Below, in pieces: positions 17,273 to 37,172 of a stretch of 64,000 nucleotides of DNA. This DNA is from Amorphochlora amoebiformis. Its lineage: Eukaryota > Cercozoa > Chlorarachniophyceae. Under the pieces are notes generated by a model. That model was not told the DNA's origin, ran no database searches, and saw only the letters and a list, made by a program, of their open reading frames with translations. The first letter of the stretch is position 1, and the number at the start of each line of letters is the position of its first letter. The DNA is taken from contig BAAHQB010000245.1 of the NCBI GenBank assembly GCA_054601695.1, positions 186,001-250,000 on the forward strand, given 5' to 3'. A program made the translations under genes and the position numbers.

Positions 17273-17276
<4 letters not shown>
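16558..17276 (-). repeat. Array of a complete 18-nt exon with GTAAGT donor, 7 copies
   Basis: Plus-strand unit: GGCATTCGATTATGTTTGGA GTCATGCTTAA, then a segment whose complement is donor GTAAGTGAAGTTAAG, then CAACCTTATATTCCGAGG, then CTATGTATATA. Copies begin near 16558, 16686, 16788, 16878, 16974, 17098 and 17214. On the minus strand each copy is acceptor (ATATAG), CCTCGGAATATAAGGTTG (PRNIRL) and a near-consensus donor GTAAGT. Two copies carry shared changes (TTTGTAGTCATTC), so there was block duplication within the array. Confidence 0.9.
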
Positions 17277-17328
<52 letters not shown>

Positions 17329-17427
17329 TGTGGGTATGTGTATATGTATATGTATGTGTATGTATGAGTATATATATATTTATATATATATATATATATA
17401 CATAATGTATATATATGTATATATGTG

Positions 17428-17459
<32 letters not shown>

Positions 17460-17604
17460 AGTATATATATATGTATATAGTATTATGTTCTTATTGTACA
17501 TTACTTATATACGCGGATGTTTCGTGTATTTTCAGTATATGCATCATATACATATATATATATATATATATACACGTATCTATATACCTATACAACATAC
17601 ATAC

Positions 17605-17654
<50 letters not shown>

Positions 17655-17763
17655 CCAAGAAGGGTATTAGATGCATTATATGTATGTAGATATATACATA
17701 TATATATATATATCTATATATATACATATTAGGGTGCTAGATCATCATATGTATGTATATATG

Positions 17764-17837
<74 letters not shown>

Positions 17838-17893
17838 TACATACATATATATATATATATATACATATGTTTATATATGCGCACACATATTAC
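17277..17893. repeat. TA satellite with a decayed exon copy
   Basis: TA repeats with GT variants. At 17513-17545 a unique patch (CGGATGTTTCGTGTATTTTC) resembles the complement of the middle of the exon at 17894-17963, so it is likely a decayed partial copy. Confidence 0.75.
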
Positions 17894-17963
17894 CGATGTA
17901 TTGGTATCCACACGAGTGTTACGTGTATTTTCACTAAAAGCGTCATCTCTAATCTTTTCCATC
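17894..17963 (-). CDS. Minus-strand exon, unknown protein
   Basis: 70 nt (1 + 23 codons) between acceptor ACTCCAG and donor GTAATATG. Peptide [20 protein letters not shown] then NTS. Hydrophilic, normal composition. It ends in phase 0, compatible with a phase-0 reading of the 18-nt exon downstream. Family not recognised. Confidence 0.48.
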
Positions 17964-18019
17964 CTGGAGTCTATATATATTATATATATGTATCTATATG
18001 TATATAAAAATGCATATGT

Positions 18020-18066
<47 letters not shown>

Positions 18067-18102
18067 GTATCTATATATATATATATATACATATATACAT
18101 AC

Positions 18103-18135
<33 letters not shown>

Positions 18136-18179
18136 GTTGGTTTAATAACGGCCAATCAAACATATATTTACATTCTAAC

Positions 18180-18642
18180 CCTACTCTAATCCTAACTCTC
18201 TCCCTAATCCTAACCCTAACCCTAACCCTAACCCTAACCTTTACCCTAGCCGTAACCCTAACCCTAACCCTCACCCTAACCCCACTTCTAATTCTCTTAA
18301 TCCTAACCCAAATCCTAATCCTAGCCCTAACCCTAACTCTAACCCTAGCTCTAATCCTCCTTATCCTAACCCTAACCCTAACCCTAACCCTAACCCTAAC
18401 CCTAACCCTAACCCTAACCCTAGCTCTAATTCTGTTAATCCAAAACCTAACTCTAACCCTAACCGTAGCCCTAACCCTAACCCTAACTGTAACCCTAATC
18501 CTAACCCAACCAAACCACGCAACCAAACCGAACCCTAATCCTATCCGTAACCCTAGTTCTAACCCTAATCCTAACCCTCACCCTAACCCTAACCCTAACC
18601 CTAACCCTAACCCTAACCCTAACCCTAACCCTAACCCTACAA
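18180..18642 (-). repeat. Interstitial telomere-type array, CCCTAA on plus strand
   Basis: About 460 bp of CCCTAA with point variants (CCCTCA, CTCTAA, CCGTAA). The last ~70 bp is perfect. It lies between exons of the putative minus-strand gene and so is probably intronic. Confidence 0.95.
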
Positions 18643-18794
18643 ACCAAAGGAACGTGCGGATACGTGGCTTGTGATGATTTCCGCACATATCAAAATTGCG
18701 TATACCTTGATAGTATATATATATATATATAAATATATAAATTATATACATACATATATATATATATATATATACATGTATGTACATATATATA

Positions 18795-18833
<39 letters not shown>

Positions 18834-18896
18834 TAAATGTATATATTGTGTACATATGGGAACATGTAGAGCATACATATATACACATATATGTAA

Positions 18897-18924
<28 letters not shown>

Positions 18925-18929
<5 letters not shown>

Positions 18930-18961
18930 CTTGTGTATGTGTATGCATATGAAACATATAT

Positions 18962-19019
<58 letters not shown>

Positions 19020-19054
19020 GTATGTGTATGCATATGAAACATATATTTCTGTAT

Positions 19055-19085
<31 letters not shown>

Positions 19086-19122
19086 CTTGTGTATGTGTAT
19101 GCATATGAAACATATATTTCTG

Positions 19123-19161
<39 letters not shown>

Positions 19162-19199
19162 ACTTGTGTATGTGTATGCATATGAAACATATATTTCTG

Positions 19200-19237
<38 letters not shown>

Positions 19238-19274
19238 CTTGTGTGTGTGTATGCATATGAAACATATATTTCTG

Positions 19275-19311
<37 letters not shown>

Positions 19312-19355
19312 TTGTGTGTGTGTATGCATATGAAACATATATTTCTGTATGTATT
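18925..19355. repeat. 44-bp unit plus TA spacer, 6 copies
   Basis: Unit TTGTGTATGTGTATGCATAT plus GAAACATATATTTCTGTATG occurs near 18930, 19016, 19087, 19163, 19240 and 19313, with TA spacers of 20-50 bp. The minus strand has ACATACAG before AAATATATG, which could be an amplified acceptor; no convincing exon. Confidence 0.9.
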
Positions 19356-19422
19356 CATATAAATATTATTTCTTTTATTACCATTATTTGTATGATATTT
19401 ATATGTATACATATACATGTGT

Positions 19423-19483
<61 letters not shown>

Positions 19484-19486
<3 letters not shown>

Positions 19487-19697
19487 GATACCCCTGACAC
19501 ATGTTTTCGTTTTGTGTTGGTATCATAAGACTTATATATATATATATGTATAATATATATATATATATATTATATATATACATATATGTATATGTATATA
19601 TATATGTATATATATATGTATATAATATGATACCCCCAGCAAATTCGTTCTATTTTCGTTTGCATCGATAAGAATCATATACATATTATATATATAT

Positions 19698-19745
<48 letters not shown>

Positions 19746-19799
19746 GATACCCCTAGCAAATCGGTTCTTTTTTCCTTTGAATCGGTCAAAATCATATAC

Positions 19800-19856
<57 letters not shown>

Positions 19857-19870
19857 ATATATATACATAC

Positions 19871-19901
<31 letters not shown>

Positions 19902-20015
19902 ATATAATACCCCTAGCAAATCGGTTCTTTTTTCGTTTGAATCGGTCAAAATCGTGCGGGGATATGTTTTGTGTAGTATCTCCTCCATTAGGACCTAAGG
20001 TATATATAAATATAT

Positions 20016-20059
<44 letters not shown>

Positions 20060-20135
20060 GGTATGCACATATATACATACACATATATATATATATATAT
20101 ATCTACATATTTCCATAGGACCTAACGTATATATA
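19484..20135 (-). repeat. Exon 3' end plus donor array, 4 copies
   Basis: Minus-strand TTTTGACCGATTCAAACGAA plus AAAAGAACCGATTTGCTAGG and donor GTATNAT occurs at 19911-19960 (true exon), 19742-19795, 19626-19680 and, strongly diverged, 19484-19535. A copy of the acceptor side (CGTTAG|GTCCTATGG) lies at about 20113-20132. TA tracts separate all copies. Confidence 0.85.
19911..19994 (-). CDS. Minus-strand exon, unknown protein
   Basis: 84 nt, phase 0 at both ends, acceptor ACCTTAG and donor GTATTAT. Peptide [20 protein letters not shown] then EKRTDLLG. It joins in phase with the exon at 20415-20456. The peptide looks like an alpha-helical repeat region, but no family is recognised. Confidence 0.55.
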
Positions 20136-20162
20136 TATATACACATAATATATATATATATG

Positions 20163-20273
<111 letters not shown>

Positions 20274-20414
20274 CAGGGATACGTTTAATGTGTTACCACT
20301 AAAATATGTAAATATAAATACATATATATATATATATATATATAATATGTAAATATATATATATATATATATAATTATATTATATATATATATATATATA
20401 TATATTAGAGTTAC

Positions 20415-20456
20415 TGTGATAAACAGAGCCGGAGTTGAAAAATGCTCCGAAAAGGC
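20415..20456 (-). CDS. Minus-strand exon, unknown protein
   Basis: 42 nt between acceptor ATATAG and donor GTAACTCT, phase 0 both ends, peptide [14 protein letters not shown]. The most upstream exon I can assign to the minus-strand exon series ending at 8,938. No start codon was identified. Confidence 0.48.
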
Positions 20457-20468
20457 CTATATATATGT

Positions 20469-20865
<397 letters not shown>

Positions 20866-21137
20866 TGTATAGCTAACAATGAAACTATAACTAGTTAACA
20901 ACGACAAGTTAGACCGTCGTTAGACTTCGATTACATACATTGGCCAAAAAGGGTTCGGAACCCAAGCACCCCGGAACCGACGGAACCCATGGGTTCCGGA
21001 AGGAAGAAAGGAAGTATCCGACTACGGCATATAAGATTTCAATAATAATTCGTCGGAATCCAAACGGAGGTCAATCGAACCTAATCTTAGATTACTTCTG
21101 TTTGCTAATACCCACATCTGGACTACCGTTGCGCTAG

Positions 21138-21140
<3 letters not shown>
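20866..21140. other. Unique island, no gene called
   Basis: About 275 bp of non-repetitive sequence. It contains a GGTTCGGAACC palindrome-like core and repeated GGAACC/GGTTCC. Frames on both strands are short and have no clear splice signals. It may be the 5' region of the minus-strand gene. Confidence 0.4.
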
Positions 21141-21174
<34 letters not shown>

Positions 21175-21226
21175 CTAAACATTTGCATGAAATATAACTG
21201 AATTTGAACCTTGATATATACATATA

Positions 21227-21300
<74 letters not shown>

Positions 21301-21332
21301 AATATATATAAATATATATATAATATATATAT

Positions 21333-21404
<72 letters not shown>

Positions 21405-21445
21405 CTCAAAACATTTGCATGATATCCATTCGACGTAGACCCCCA
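21141..21445. repeat. TA satellite with duplicated short unique patch
   Basis: ACATTTGCATGA with flanking sequence occurs at 21179-21210 and 21411-21440, on either side of a TA tract. This is the same copy-plus-TA pattern seen elsewhere. Confidence 0.75.
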
Positions 21446-21454
21446 CAAAATAGT

Positions 21455-21930
21455 ACCCGAACCCTAACCCTAACCCTAATCCTAACCGTAACCCTAACCC
21501 TAACCGTAACCCTAACCCTAACCCGACACCCTAAACCTAACTCTAACTCTATCCTACCCCTAGTCTAACCCTAGCCCTAGCCCTAATCCTCTAACCCTAA
21601 CCCTAACCATAACCCTAACCCTAACCCTAACCCTGACCCTAGCTCTAACCCTAACCAACTCCCCTGAAGCTAACCCTAACACTAACCCTAAACCTAACCC
21701 TAATCCTCTAACCCTAACCCTAACCATAACCCTAACCCTGACCATAACCCTAACCCTGACCCTAACCCTAATCAAAACCCTAACCCTAACCCTGACCCTG
21801 ACCCGAAGGCTAAGCTTAAGCCTAACCCTAACCCTGACCCTAACCGTAACCCTGACCCTAACCCTAACCCTAACCCTAACCTTAACCCTAACCCTGACCC
21901 TTATCCTAACCCTAACCCTAACCCTAATTG
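21455..21930 (-). repeat. Interstitial telomere-type array, CCCTAA on plus strand
   Basis: About 475 bp of CCCTAA variants (CCCTGA, CCATAA, CCGTAA, CTCTAA), with block duplications such as the repeated TAATCCTCTAACCCTAACCC segment near 21585 and 21700. Confidence 0.95.
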
Positions 21931-21999
21931 AGTTTGACCTTGATCTTGACAAAGTAGTACCTAAAAACAACTTATCTTAGTTCTTATATACATGAATAT

Positions 22000-22002
22000 G
22001 AC

Positions 22003-22053
<51 letters not shown>

Positions 22054-22137
22054 CAAATATATATACACACACATATATATATATATATTTATATATTATA
22101 TATGTGTATATGTATATAATATATATATATATATATA

Positions 22138-22208
<71 letters not shown>

Positions 22209-22266
22209 AAGGATTATGTTAATTATATTTCTGTGTTATTAGATTCATGTATTTTATGAAATATGC

Positions 22267-22323
<57 letters not shown>

Positions 22324-22428
22324 AAGGATTATGTTAATTATATTTCTGTGTTATTAGATTGATGTATTTTATGAAATATGCATACATAAATGAGATATGC
22401 GTATATATAGATATATTTGTGTATAAGT

Positions 22429-22467
<39 letters not shown>

Positions 22468-22500
22468 ACACACAATATATATATATATATACTATCCAAT
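22000..22500. repeat. TA satellite with a duplicated ~75-bp segment
   Basis: TGTGTGTGTGTAAGGATTAT plus GTTAATTATATTTCTGTGTT plus ATTAGATTCATGTATTTTAT occurs at 22196-22268 and 22312-22384, separated by TA repeat. Confidence 0.9.
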
Positions 22501-22532
22501 ATATCTTATAAATATACACTATTAAACGTTTT

Positions 22533-22608
22533 GAATAACCCTAACCCTAACCCTAACCCTAACCCTAACCCTAACCCTAACCCTAACCCTAACCCTAACC
22601 CTAGCCCT
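22533..22608 (-). repeat. Perfect CCCTAA array
   Basis: About 75 bp of uninterrupted CCCTAA, followed after ~125 bp of unique DNA by a TTAGGG array, so the two point outward from each other. Confidence 0.95.
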
Positions 22609-22733
22609 ATGCATAATATCATACATACGGTCAATTCTAGAGAATAGACCTCAAATTACGTTCAATATATATACTCTAAACTAGTTTTAAATTGATACTT
22701 TTTCGCCATATAGATCGCTTTGCTGATATGGAA

Positions 22734-23656
22734 TTAGGGTTAGGGTTAGGGTTGGTTAGGGTTAGGGTTAGGGTTAGGGTTAGGGTTAGGGTTAGGGTTA
22801 GGGTTAGGGTTAGGGTTAGGGTTAGGGTTGCCGTTAGGGTTAGGTTTAGGGTTTGGATTATGGTTAGGGTTACGGTTGGGGTTACGGATACGGTTAGGGT
22901 CACGGTTTTTGGGTACTTTTATGGTTAGGTAAGGGTCAGTGTTACTGTAGGGTTAAGGTTAGGGTTAGGGTTAGGTTTAGGGTTAGGGTTAGGGTTAGGG
23001 CTAGGGTTAGGGTTACGTTTAGGGTTAGGGTTATGTTTAGGGTTACAGTTAGGATTAGGTTTAGGGGTAGGGTTAGGGTTATGATTAGGAGTAGGGTTAG
23101 GATTATGGTTAGGGTTATGGTTAGGTTAGGGTTAGGGTTATTGTTATGGTTAGGTTAGGGTTAGGGTTGTTAGGGTTAGGGTTAGGGTTAGGGTAATGTT
23201 AGGGTTAGGGTTACATTTAGGGTTAGGGTTACGGTTAGGGTTATGGTTATGTTTAGGGTTAGGGTTAGGATTAGGTAAAGGGTATGGTTAGGGTTCTGAT
23301 TAAGAGGAGGGTTAGGATTATGGTTAGGGTTAGGGTTAGGGTTAGGGTTAGGGTTAGGGTTAGGGTTATGATTATGGTTTGAAGAGTTAGGGTTAGGGTT
23401 ATGATTAGGGTTACGGTTGGGTTAGGGTTGGAAGTACATTGGTTAGGTCTAGGGTTAGAGTTGGGGTTAGGGTTAAAGCTAGGGTTAGGGTTGGGGTTAG
23501 GGTTAGAGTTAGGGTTAGGATTAGGGTTAGGGTTAGGTATCATTTTTTGAAGTAAAATTAGGGTTAGAGGGCTAGGACCAAGGAAAGGGTTAGGGTTAGG
23601 GTTAGGGTTAGGGTTAGGTTAGGGTTAGGGGTTAGGGTTAGGGTTAGGGTTAGGGG
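22734..23656 (+). repeat. Long interstitial telomere-type array, TTAGGG
   Basis: About 920 bp. The first ~90 bp is nearly perfect and the rest carries many single-base variants. Short unique insertions occur near 23440 and 23545-23585. Confidence 0.95.
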
Positions 23657-23699
23657 TGGAGCAACGGACGAACCTTTTGAATGTTTGTATTTTCTTGAA

Positions 23700-23727
23700 C
23701 CTAAATATATATTTATTCATATATTCC

Positions 23728-23765
<38 letters not shown>

Positions 23766-23790
23766 TAAACACATATATAATAGTAAGATA

Positions 23791-23845
<55 letters not shown>

Positions 23846-24069
23846 CAAAAATGCAAACACAAACATACTGCACACCAAATAGAGATACTGCTTAGACCAT
23901 ATATATATATACCTATATATATATATACATATATGTATATATATATACACACATATATATATATATACATATATATAAATACATGTCTATCCAGATTGAA
24001 TGTGCAAAATTTAGAATACAAGCATATATACTACGCACCAAATAATATATATATATATATGTACGTATG

Positions 24070-24100
<31 letters not shown>

Positions 24101-24119
24101 ATATATATATATAATATAT

Positions 24120-24162
<43 letters not shown>

Positions 24163-24237
24163 CATATGCAAAAAGTACAAATGCATACATACTACGCACC
24201 AAATAAAATGCTGATTATGGACCAAATACATATATAA

Positions 24238-24301
<64 letters not shown>

Positions 24302-24324
24302 TATTATATATATATATATAATTA

Positions 24325-24357
<33 letters not shown>

Positions 24358-24368
24358 TATATATTACA

Positions 24369-24416
<48 letters not shown>

Positions 24417-24485
24417 CATTACACATGCAAAAATACAAATACATACATACTACGCACCAAATAAAAAACTGCTCACTGACCCAAA

Positions 24486-24520
<35 letters not shown>

Positions 24521-24548
24521 ATACTATAAATAAATAAACATTTTATTA

Positions 24549-24623
<75 letters not shown>

Positions 24624-24669
24624 TGCATGTGATACATAGTACCTACCAAATAAAATACTGCTCATAGAC

Positions 24670-24715
<46 letters not shown>

Positions 24716-24735
24716 TATATATCTGTATATAATAT

Positions 24736-24770
<35 letters not shown>

Positions 24771-24891
24771 GTATATAATATAGTACGAACCAAATAAAAT
24801 ATCACTTATAAACAAGTCCACTTTCAGTGAAAAAATCACAAATATAAATATAATATTATAAATATATATGAATATATATTTATTTATTTAC

Positions 24892-24929
<38 letters not shown>

Positions 24930-25035
24930 TATACATATATATATATGTTTACAATACTCTATATATATATATATATAGTACCCACCAAATAAAATATCGC
25001 TCATAAAAAATTCCGCTTTCAGTGAGAAAATCATA
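23700..25035. repeat. ~60-bp unit plus TA spacer, about 7 copies
   Basis: The unit is around CATACATACTACGCACCAAA TAAAATGCTGATTATGGACC. Copies are near 23840, 24000, 24165, 24425, 24625, 24782 and 24978. The last two extend into CACTTTCAGTGA(A/G)AAAATCA. TA tracts of 80-200 bp separate copies. No exon called. Confidence 0.88.
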
Positions 25036-25044
25036 CATCACCAC

Positions 25045-25564
25045 AAGGGATACCAACCCCGCAAATCTCGGATTCAAACCCTATATATGCATATATGTAA
25101 TATGTATATGTATATATATATATGTTATTATTATTATTATAAATATATATATATATATATACATTTATAAATATATACAACAAGGGATACCAACCCCGCA
25201 AATCTCGGATTCAAACCCTATATATGCATATATGTAATATGTATATGTATATATATTATATATATATATATCATATATATATATATGTTATTATATGTAT
25301 ATGTATATACATATATATATATATATATATATTTATAAATATAAACAACAAGGGATACAAACGCTGCAAATCTCGGATTCAAACCGTATATATTCATATA
25401 TGTAATATGTATATGTATATATATTATGTATACTACATATGTTATATATATATGTATATATATCATATATATATATATATTATATATATATATATATATG
25501 TATATTTGTAAATATATACAACAAGAAGGGATACCAACTCTGCAAATCTCGGATTCAGACCCTT

Positions 25565-25570
<6 letters not shown>
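25045..25570. repeat. ~45-bp unit plus TA spacer, 4 copies
   Basis: ACAAGGGATACCAACCCCGC plus AAATCTCGGATTCAAACCCT occurs near 25048, 25180, 25348 and 25521. The flanking ATATGCATATATGTAATATG is conserved too. The frame reads through the units in different phases, so coding is not supported. Confidence 0.9.
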
Positions 25571-25621
<51 letters not shown>

Positions 25622-25678
25622 CATATATATATATATATACATAAATATAATATTTATGTATATATATATTTATATGTA

Positions 25679-25718
<40 letters not shown>

Positions 25719-25769
25719 TACAATATATATATGTATATATATATATATACATATATACATATATACATT

Positions 25770-25802
<33 letters not shown>

Positions 25803-26000
25803 GTATAGATATATATATGTATATATACATATATACATACATGTACAATATATATATATATACATATATACATATATATATATATATATGTATATATAGG
25901 GTTATAAGCTTAGGATTAGTTTACCTCTTCTAGGAAGATTAGACCTAAAAAATACCACATAATCAGATTAGTTGGATTATCTATAATATCCCTAGAAATA
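25571..26000. repeat. TA satellite and a short unique patch
   Basis: TA repeat to about 25895, then about 100 bp of unique AT-rich sequence (TTAGACCTAAAAAATACCAC region) with no supported gene. Confidence 0.8.
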
Positions 26001-26008
26001 TCTCTCTT

Positions 26009-26043
<35 letters not shown>

Positions 26044-26252
26044 CACTCTCTTTCCTCTATATCTCTTTCTTTTTTTCTTCTCTCTCATTCTCTGTCTCTT
26101 TTTTTCCTATCTCTTTCTCTCTCTTTTTCTCCAGAGAGAGAGCGAGAATGAGAGAGAGAGAGAGAGGGATTGACACTGATCCCACTTTCTAAAAAGAAAA
26201 GAGCGAGAGAGGAAGAGAGAGAAAACGAAAAAAGAGAGAGGTAGAGAGGGAT

Positions 26253-26294
<42 letters not shown>

Positions 26295-26556
26295 GAAGAG
26301 AGAGAGAGGAAGAGAGAAAGAGAGAGAGAAAGAGAGAAAGAGAGAGAGAAAGAGAGAAAGAGAGAGAGAGAAAGAGAGAGAGAAAGAGAGATCTCTCTCT
26401 CATCCTCTCTCTCTCTCTCTCATCCTCTCTATCTCTCTCTCATTTTCGCCCTCTCTTTCTCTCTCTCTCTCTCTCTCATTCTCGCTCTCTTTCTCTCTTT
26501 CTCTCTCTCTGTTTCTTTCTCTCTCTCCCTCTCTCTTTCTCTCTTTTTCTCTCTTG
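26001..26556. repeat. Purine tract followed by its pyrimidine counterpart
   Basis: GA-rich sequence (about 26130-26390) is followed directly by CT-rich sequence (26390-26556), meeting at AGAGAGATCTCTCTCTC. The two halves are approximately complementary and could fold into a long imperfect hairpin. Confidence 0.9.
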
Positions 26557-26613
26557 AAAGGTCGTGGCATGAGTGTCAGTTTTACCTACGGTAAACTCTT
26601 GGAAGTACTGGAG

Positions 26614-27190
26614 AGTTAGGGTCATGATTAGGGTTAGGGTTATAGTTAGGGTTAGGGTTATGATTAGGGTTAGGGTTAGGGTTATATTTAGAGTTAGAAT
26701 TAGAGTTATAATTGGGATTAGGGTTATAGTTGGGGTTAGGGTTATGATTAGGGTTATTAGGGTTATATCTGGAGTTAGGGTTAGGGTGATTAGGGTTATT
26801 AGGGTTATATATAAAGTTAGGGTTAGGGTTATAATTAGGCTTAGGGTTATAGTTAGGGTTAGGGCTATGATTAGGGTTAGGGTTAGGGTTATAATTAAGG
26901 CTAGGGTTATGATTAGGGTTGGGGTTATGATTAGGGTTAGGGTTATTACTAGAGTTAGGGTTAGGGTTATAGTTAGGGTTAGGGTTATAATTAGGGTTAG
27001 GGTTATAATTAGGGTTAGGGTTATAATTAGGGTTAGGGTTATAATTAGGGTTAGGGTTATAATTAGGGTTAGGATTATAATGGGCTAGGGTTATAATTGG
27101 GTTAGGTAGGATTAGGATGAAGATTAGGGCTAGAATTAGGGTTATAATGAAGTTATGGTAGGGTTAGGGTTAGGGTTAGGGTTAGGGTTA
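26614..27190 (+). repeat. Interstitial telomere-type array, TTAGGG/TTATAATTAGGG
   Basis: About 575 bp. A 15-18 bp higher-order unit, GGGTTAGGGTTATAATTA, dominates the second half. It ends in five perfect TTAGGG units. Confidence 0.95.
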
Positions 27191-27263
27191 CCTGTGCACT
27201 TACTAAGAGGAGCTGGGTGAGAGAGATTATGAGGTATTTTTAGCTAATACAAACCGTAAATAT

Positions 27264-27578
27264 TAACCCTAACCCTAACCCTTACCCTAACCCTAACCTT
27301 AACCCTAACCCTAACCCTAACCTAAACCCAAGGCCTCATCCAAACCCAACCCTAATCCTAATCCTAACCTAAAATCTTAAACAAAACCTTATATGATAAA
27401 CCTAACCCTAACCCTAACCCTAACCCTAACCTATCCACTTGCAAACTTCTACATAACTTCACCCTAACCCTGACCCTAGCACGTAACCCTAACCCTAACC
27501 CTAGCACCTAACCCTAACCCTAACCCTAACCCTGACCCTAACCCCAATCCCCACAATAACCCTAACCCTAATTTCAAC
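27264..27578 (-). repeat. CCCTAA array facing the preceding TTAGGG array
   Basis: CCCTAA with variants, beginning 74 bp after the TTAGGG array. The order TTAGGG then CCCTAA is head-to-head. Unique inserts lie at 27330-27395 and 27430-27480. Confidence 0.93.
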
Positions 27579-27635
27579 CCTATTACCTGTAAGCTCTCAC
27601 GATTTCGCATCGGTACGAGGTCTAAAAACTCCTAT

Positions 27636-27745
27636 GGGTTAGGGTTAGGGTTAGGGTTAGGGTTAGGGTTACGGTTAGGGTTAGGGTTAGGGTTAGGGTT
27701 AGGGTTAGGGTCTAATGTTAGGGTTAGGGTTGAAAATATGATATG

Positions 27746-27786
<41 letters not shown>

Positions 27787-27850
27787 TGGTAGTTAGAATT
27801 AGGGTTAGGGTTAGGGTTAGGGTCCAATGTTAGGGTTAGGGTTGAAAATA
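27636..27850 (+). repeat. TTAGGG array with duplicated flank
   Basis: Two TTAGGG blocks (27636-27735 and 27795-27845) share the flank TCTAATGTTAGGGTTAGGGT TGAAAATATGA, with a TA tract between them. Another case of unit plus TA duplication. Confidence 0.92.
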
Positions 27851-27854
27851 TGAA

Positions 27855-27919
<65 letters not shown>

Positions 27920-27952
27920 GGATATATCCATCTACATATATATATACATACT

Positions 27953-28375
<423 letters not shown>

Positions 28376-28421
28376 AAAATAAAACATAAGGAGCTCGTAT
28401 ATGGGCTCGTACACTCCGTTA

Positions 28422-28436
28422 TTCTCTGATTATGAG

Positions 28437-28486
<50 letters not shown>

Positions 28487-28501
28487 CTCATAATCAGAGA
28501 A
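28422..28501. repeat. 80-bp perfect palindrome
   Basis: Left arm TTCTCTGATTATGAGATTATA (28422-28442) is the exact reverse complement of the right arm at 28481-28501, and the sequence between is (TA)n, itself self-complementary. The whole 80 bp can therefore form an uninterrupted hairpin or cruciform. Confidence 0.95.
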
Positions 28502-28509
28502 GTAAATAA

Positions 28510-29460
<951 letters not shown>

Positions 29461-29461
29461 T

Positions 29462-32659
<3,198 letters not shown>

Positions 32660-33799
32660 CGTTGTTGTCGCCCTGTCCAGTCAGCCGAATATTTAATAAA
32701 CTCCTTATTGGGTCATTTTTAGGTGATTATGCCTTATATTGTCGTTTCAAAGCACTCTTAGTTAAATTCTTCGGAAGAAAAATCCACCGTACGTGCTGTT
32801 GGGAACTTGGGATAGCCCGGATAGGTTCTCAAACCTGAGAAAATGGTGATAAAAAGGTAAATATCCACGGCGTGACACAAGTTGGTGACGTAAGCGTGAT
32901 GCAGCTCCGTGTCACACCGAGAGGAATGACACTGGGAGTGCGACAGGTGACCAAAAAGTCTTTTTTAAGTATTCTGTCAGGCTATGGTAGGCTATGTTAC
33001 GTGTTGCGCAGTTCTGGCAGCCAGTAGTAGCAGTGGCCGCCTGTTGTACTGGAATTTAAACCGTAGCTGAACTAATTTCAGGCGTCTCATTTCGGCGCCT
33101 TTATCACCGAAACCCAAACTCTCAACCCCGCTGTATTTCTGTTTTGGATCGATGATTACTGGAGGGGAAGTTGAGGGGCGATCTTGCTATTGCGGGAGTA
33201 TCAGACGTGAGAGAGCCCGGTGGGAGGAGATTGGACCGTCCATTCATTCATTTGTTCCGTTATGGTTTAGTATATTGCATTCATCTAGTTCATACTACAA
33301 GTGCCGGCTACTCCTAATCGAGGTACTCCAAACGCCGAGCCACGCACGTATTCGATAGAGCTTGTTAGTATACGTACGGTGAGTCAATTATTAACGATTA
33401 ACTAGCTATACGTACTAGTGATCCGATGATCGACAATTAAAGGTCCAGAGTATGTAGACCCGTATCATAATCGTTCTAGCACTGAGTGTAGATGAGAGCA
33501 GCCTGCAAAAATTCAAATTTTGAACTTAGTCTGACCAGTCTGAGTTAACACACTAGACTAATTAAAATTAATTAATTGTAGACTCTTCAAATTCTGTGAT
33601 TGCATCTAGATACCATAGATCTCTAGATACTTGACTCTAGTGTTTACGCTAGCCTCTGACTAGTCTGACTAGCCGCTCAGAACGTCTGAGCCTGAACATC
33701 GGAGTAGGAGTTATACTGGAGTACAAGTAGTGGGTTAAAATACAAGAGAAATCCCTCTAACTTAATGTACGGGTCACTACAGGACGCACACTCGCACAG
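32660..33799. other. Intergenic interval between two minus-strand genes
   Basis: About 1.1 kb of unique sequence between the stop codon of the MADS-box gene (33,800) and the ATG of the membrane-protein gene (32,659). The part near 32.66-32.95 kb is the likely promoter and contains several GTGACAC/TGTCAC half-sites (32870-32950). 33480-33700 is rich in short CTAGACTAG/GTCTGAC palindromes. No exon is supported. Confidence 0.55.

Positions 33800-37172
<3,373 letters not shown>

Noticed and set aside
18071-18686. Thr/Leu, Asn/Pro and Val/Arg repeat frames
   Set aside because: Translations of CCCTAA/TTAGGG arrays, here and at 21.5, 22.7-23.6, 26.6-27.6 and 60.6 kb.
25022-25570. Plus-strand frame containing RDTNPANLGFKP / GYQPRKSRIQTL as a repeated exon
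   Set aside because: The repeated units fall in different frames and no donor follows, so it is kept as a repeat only.
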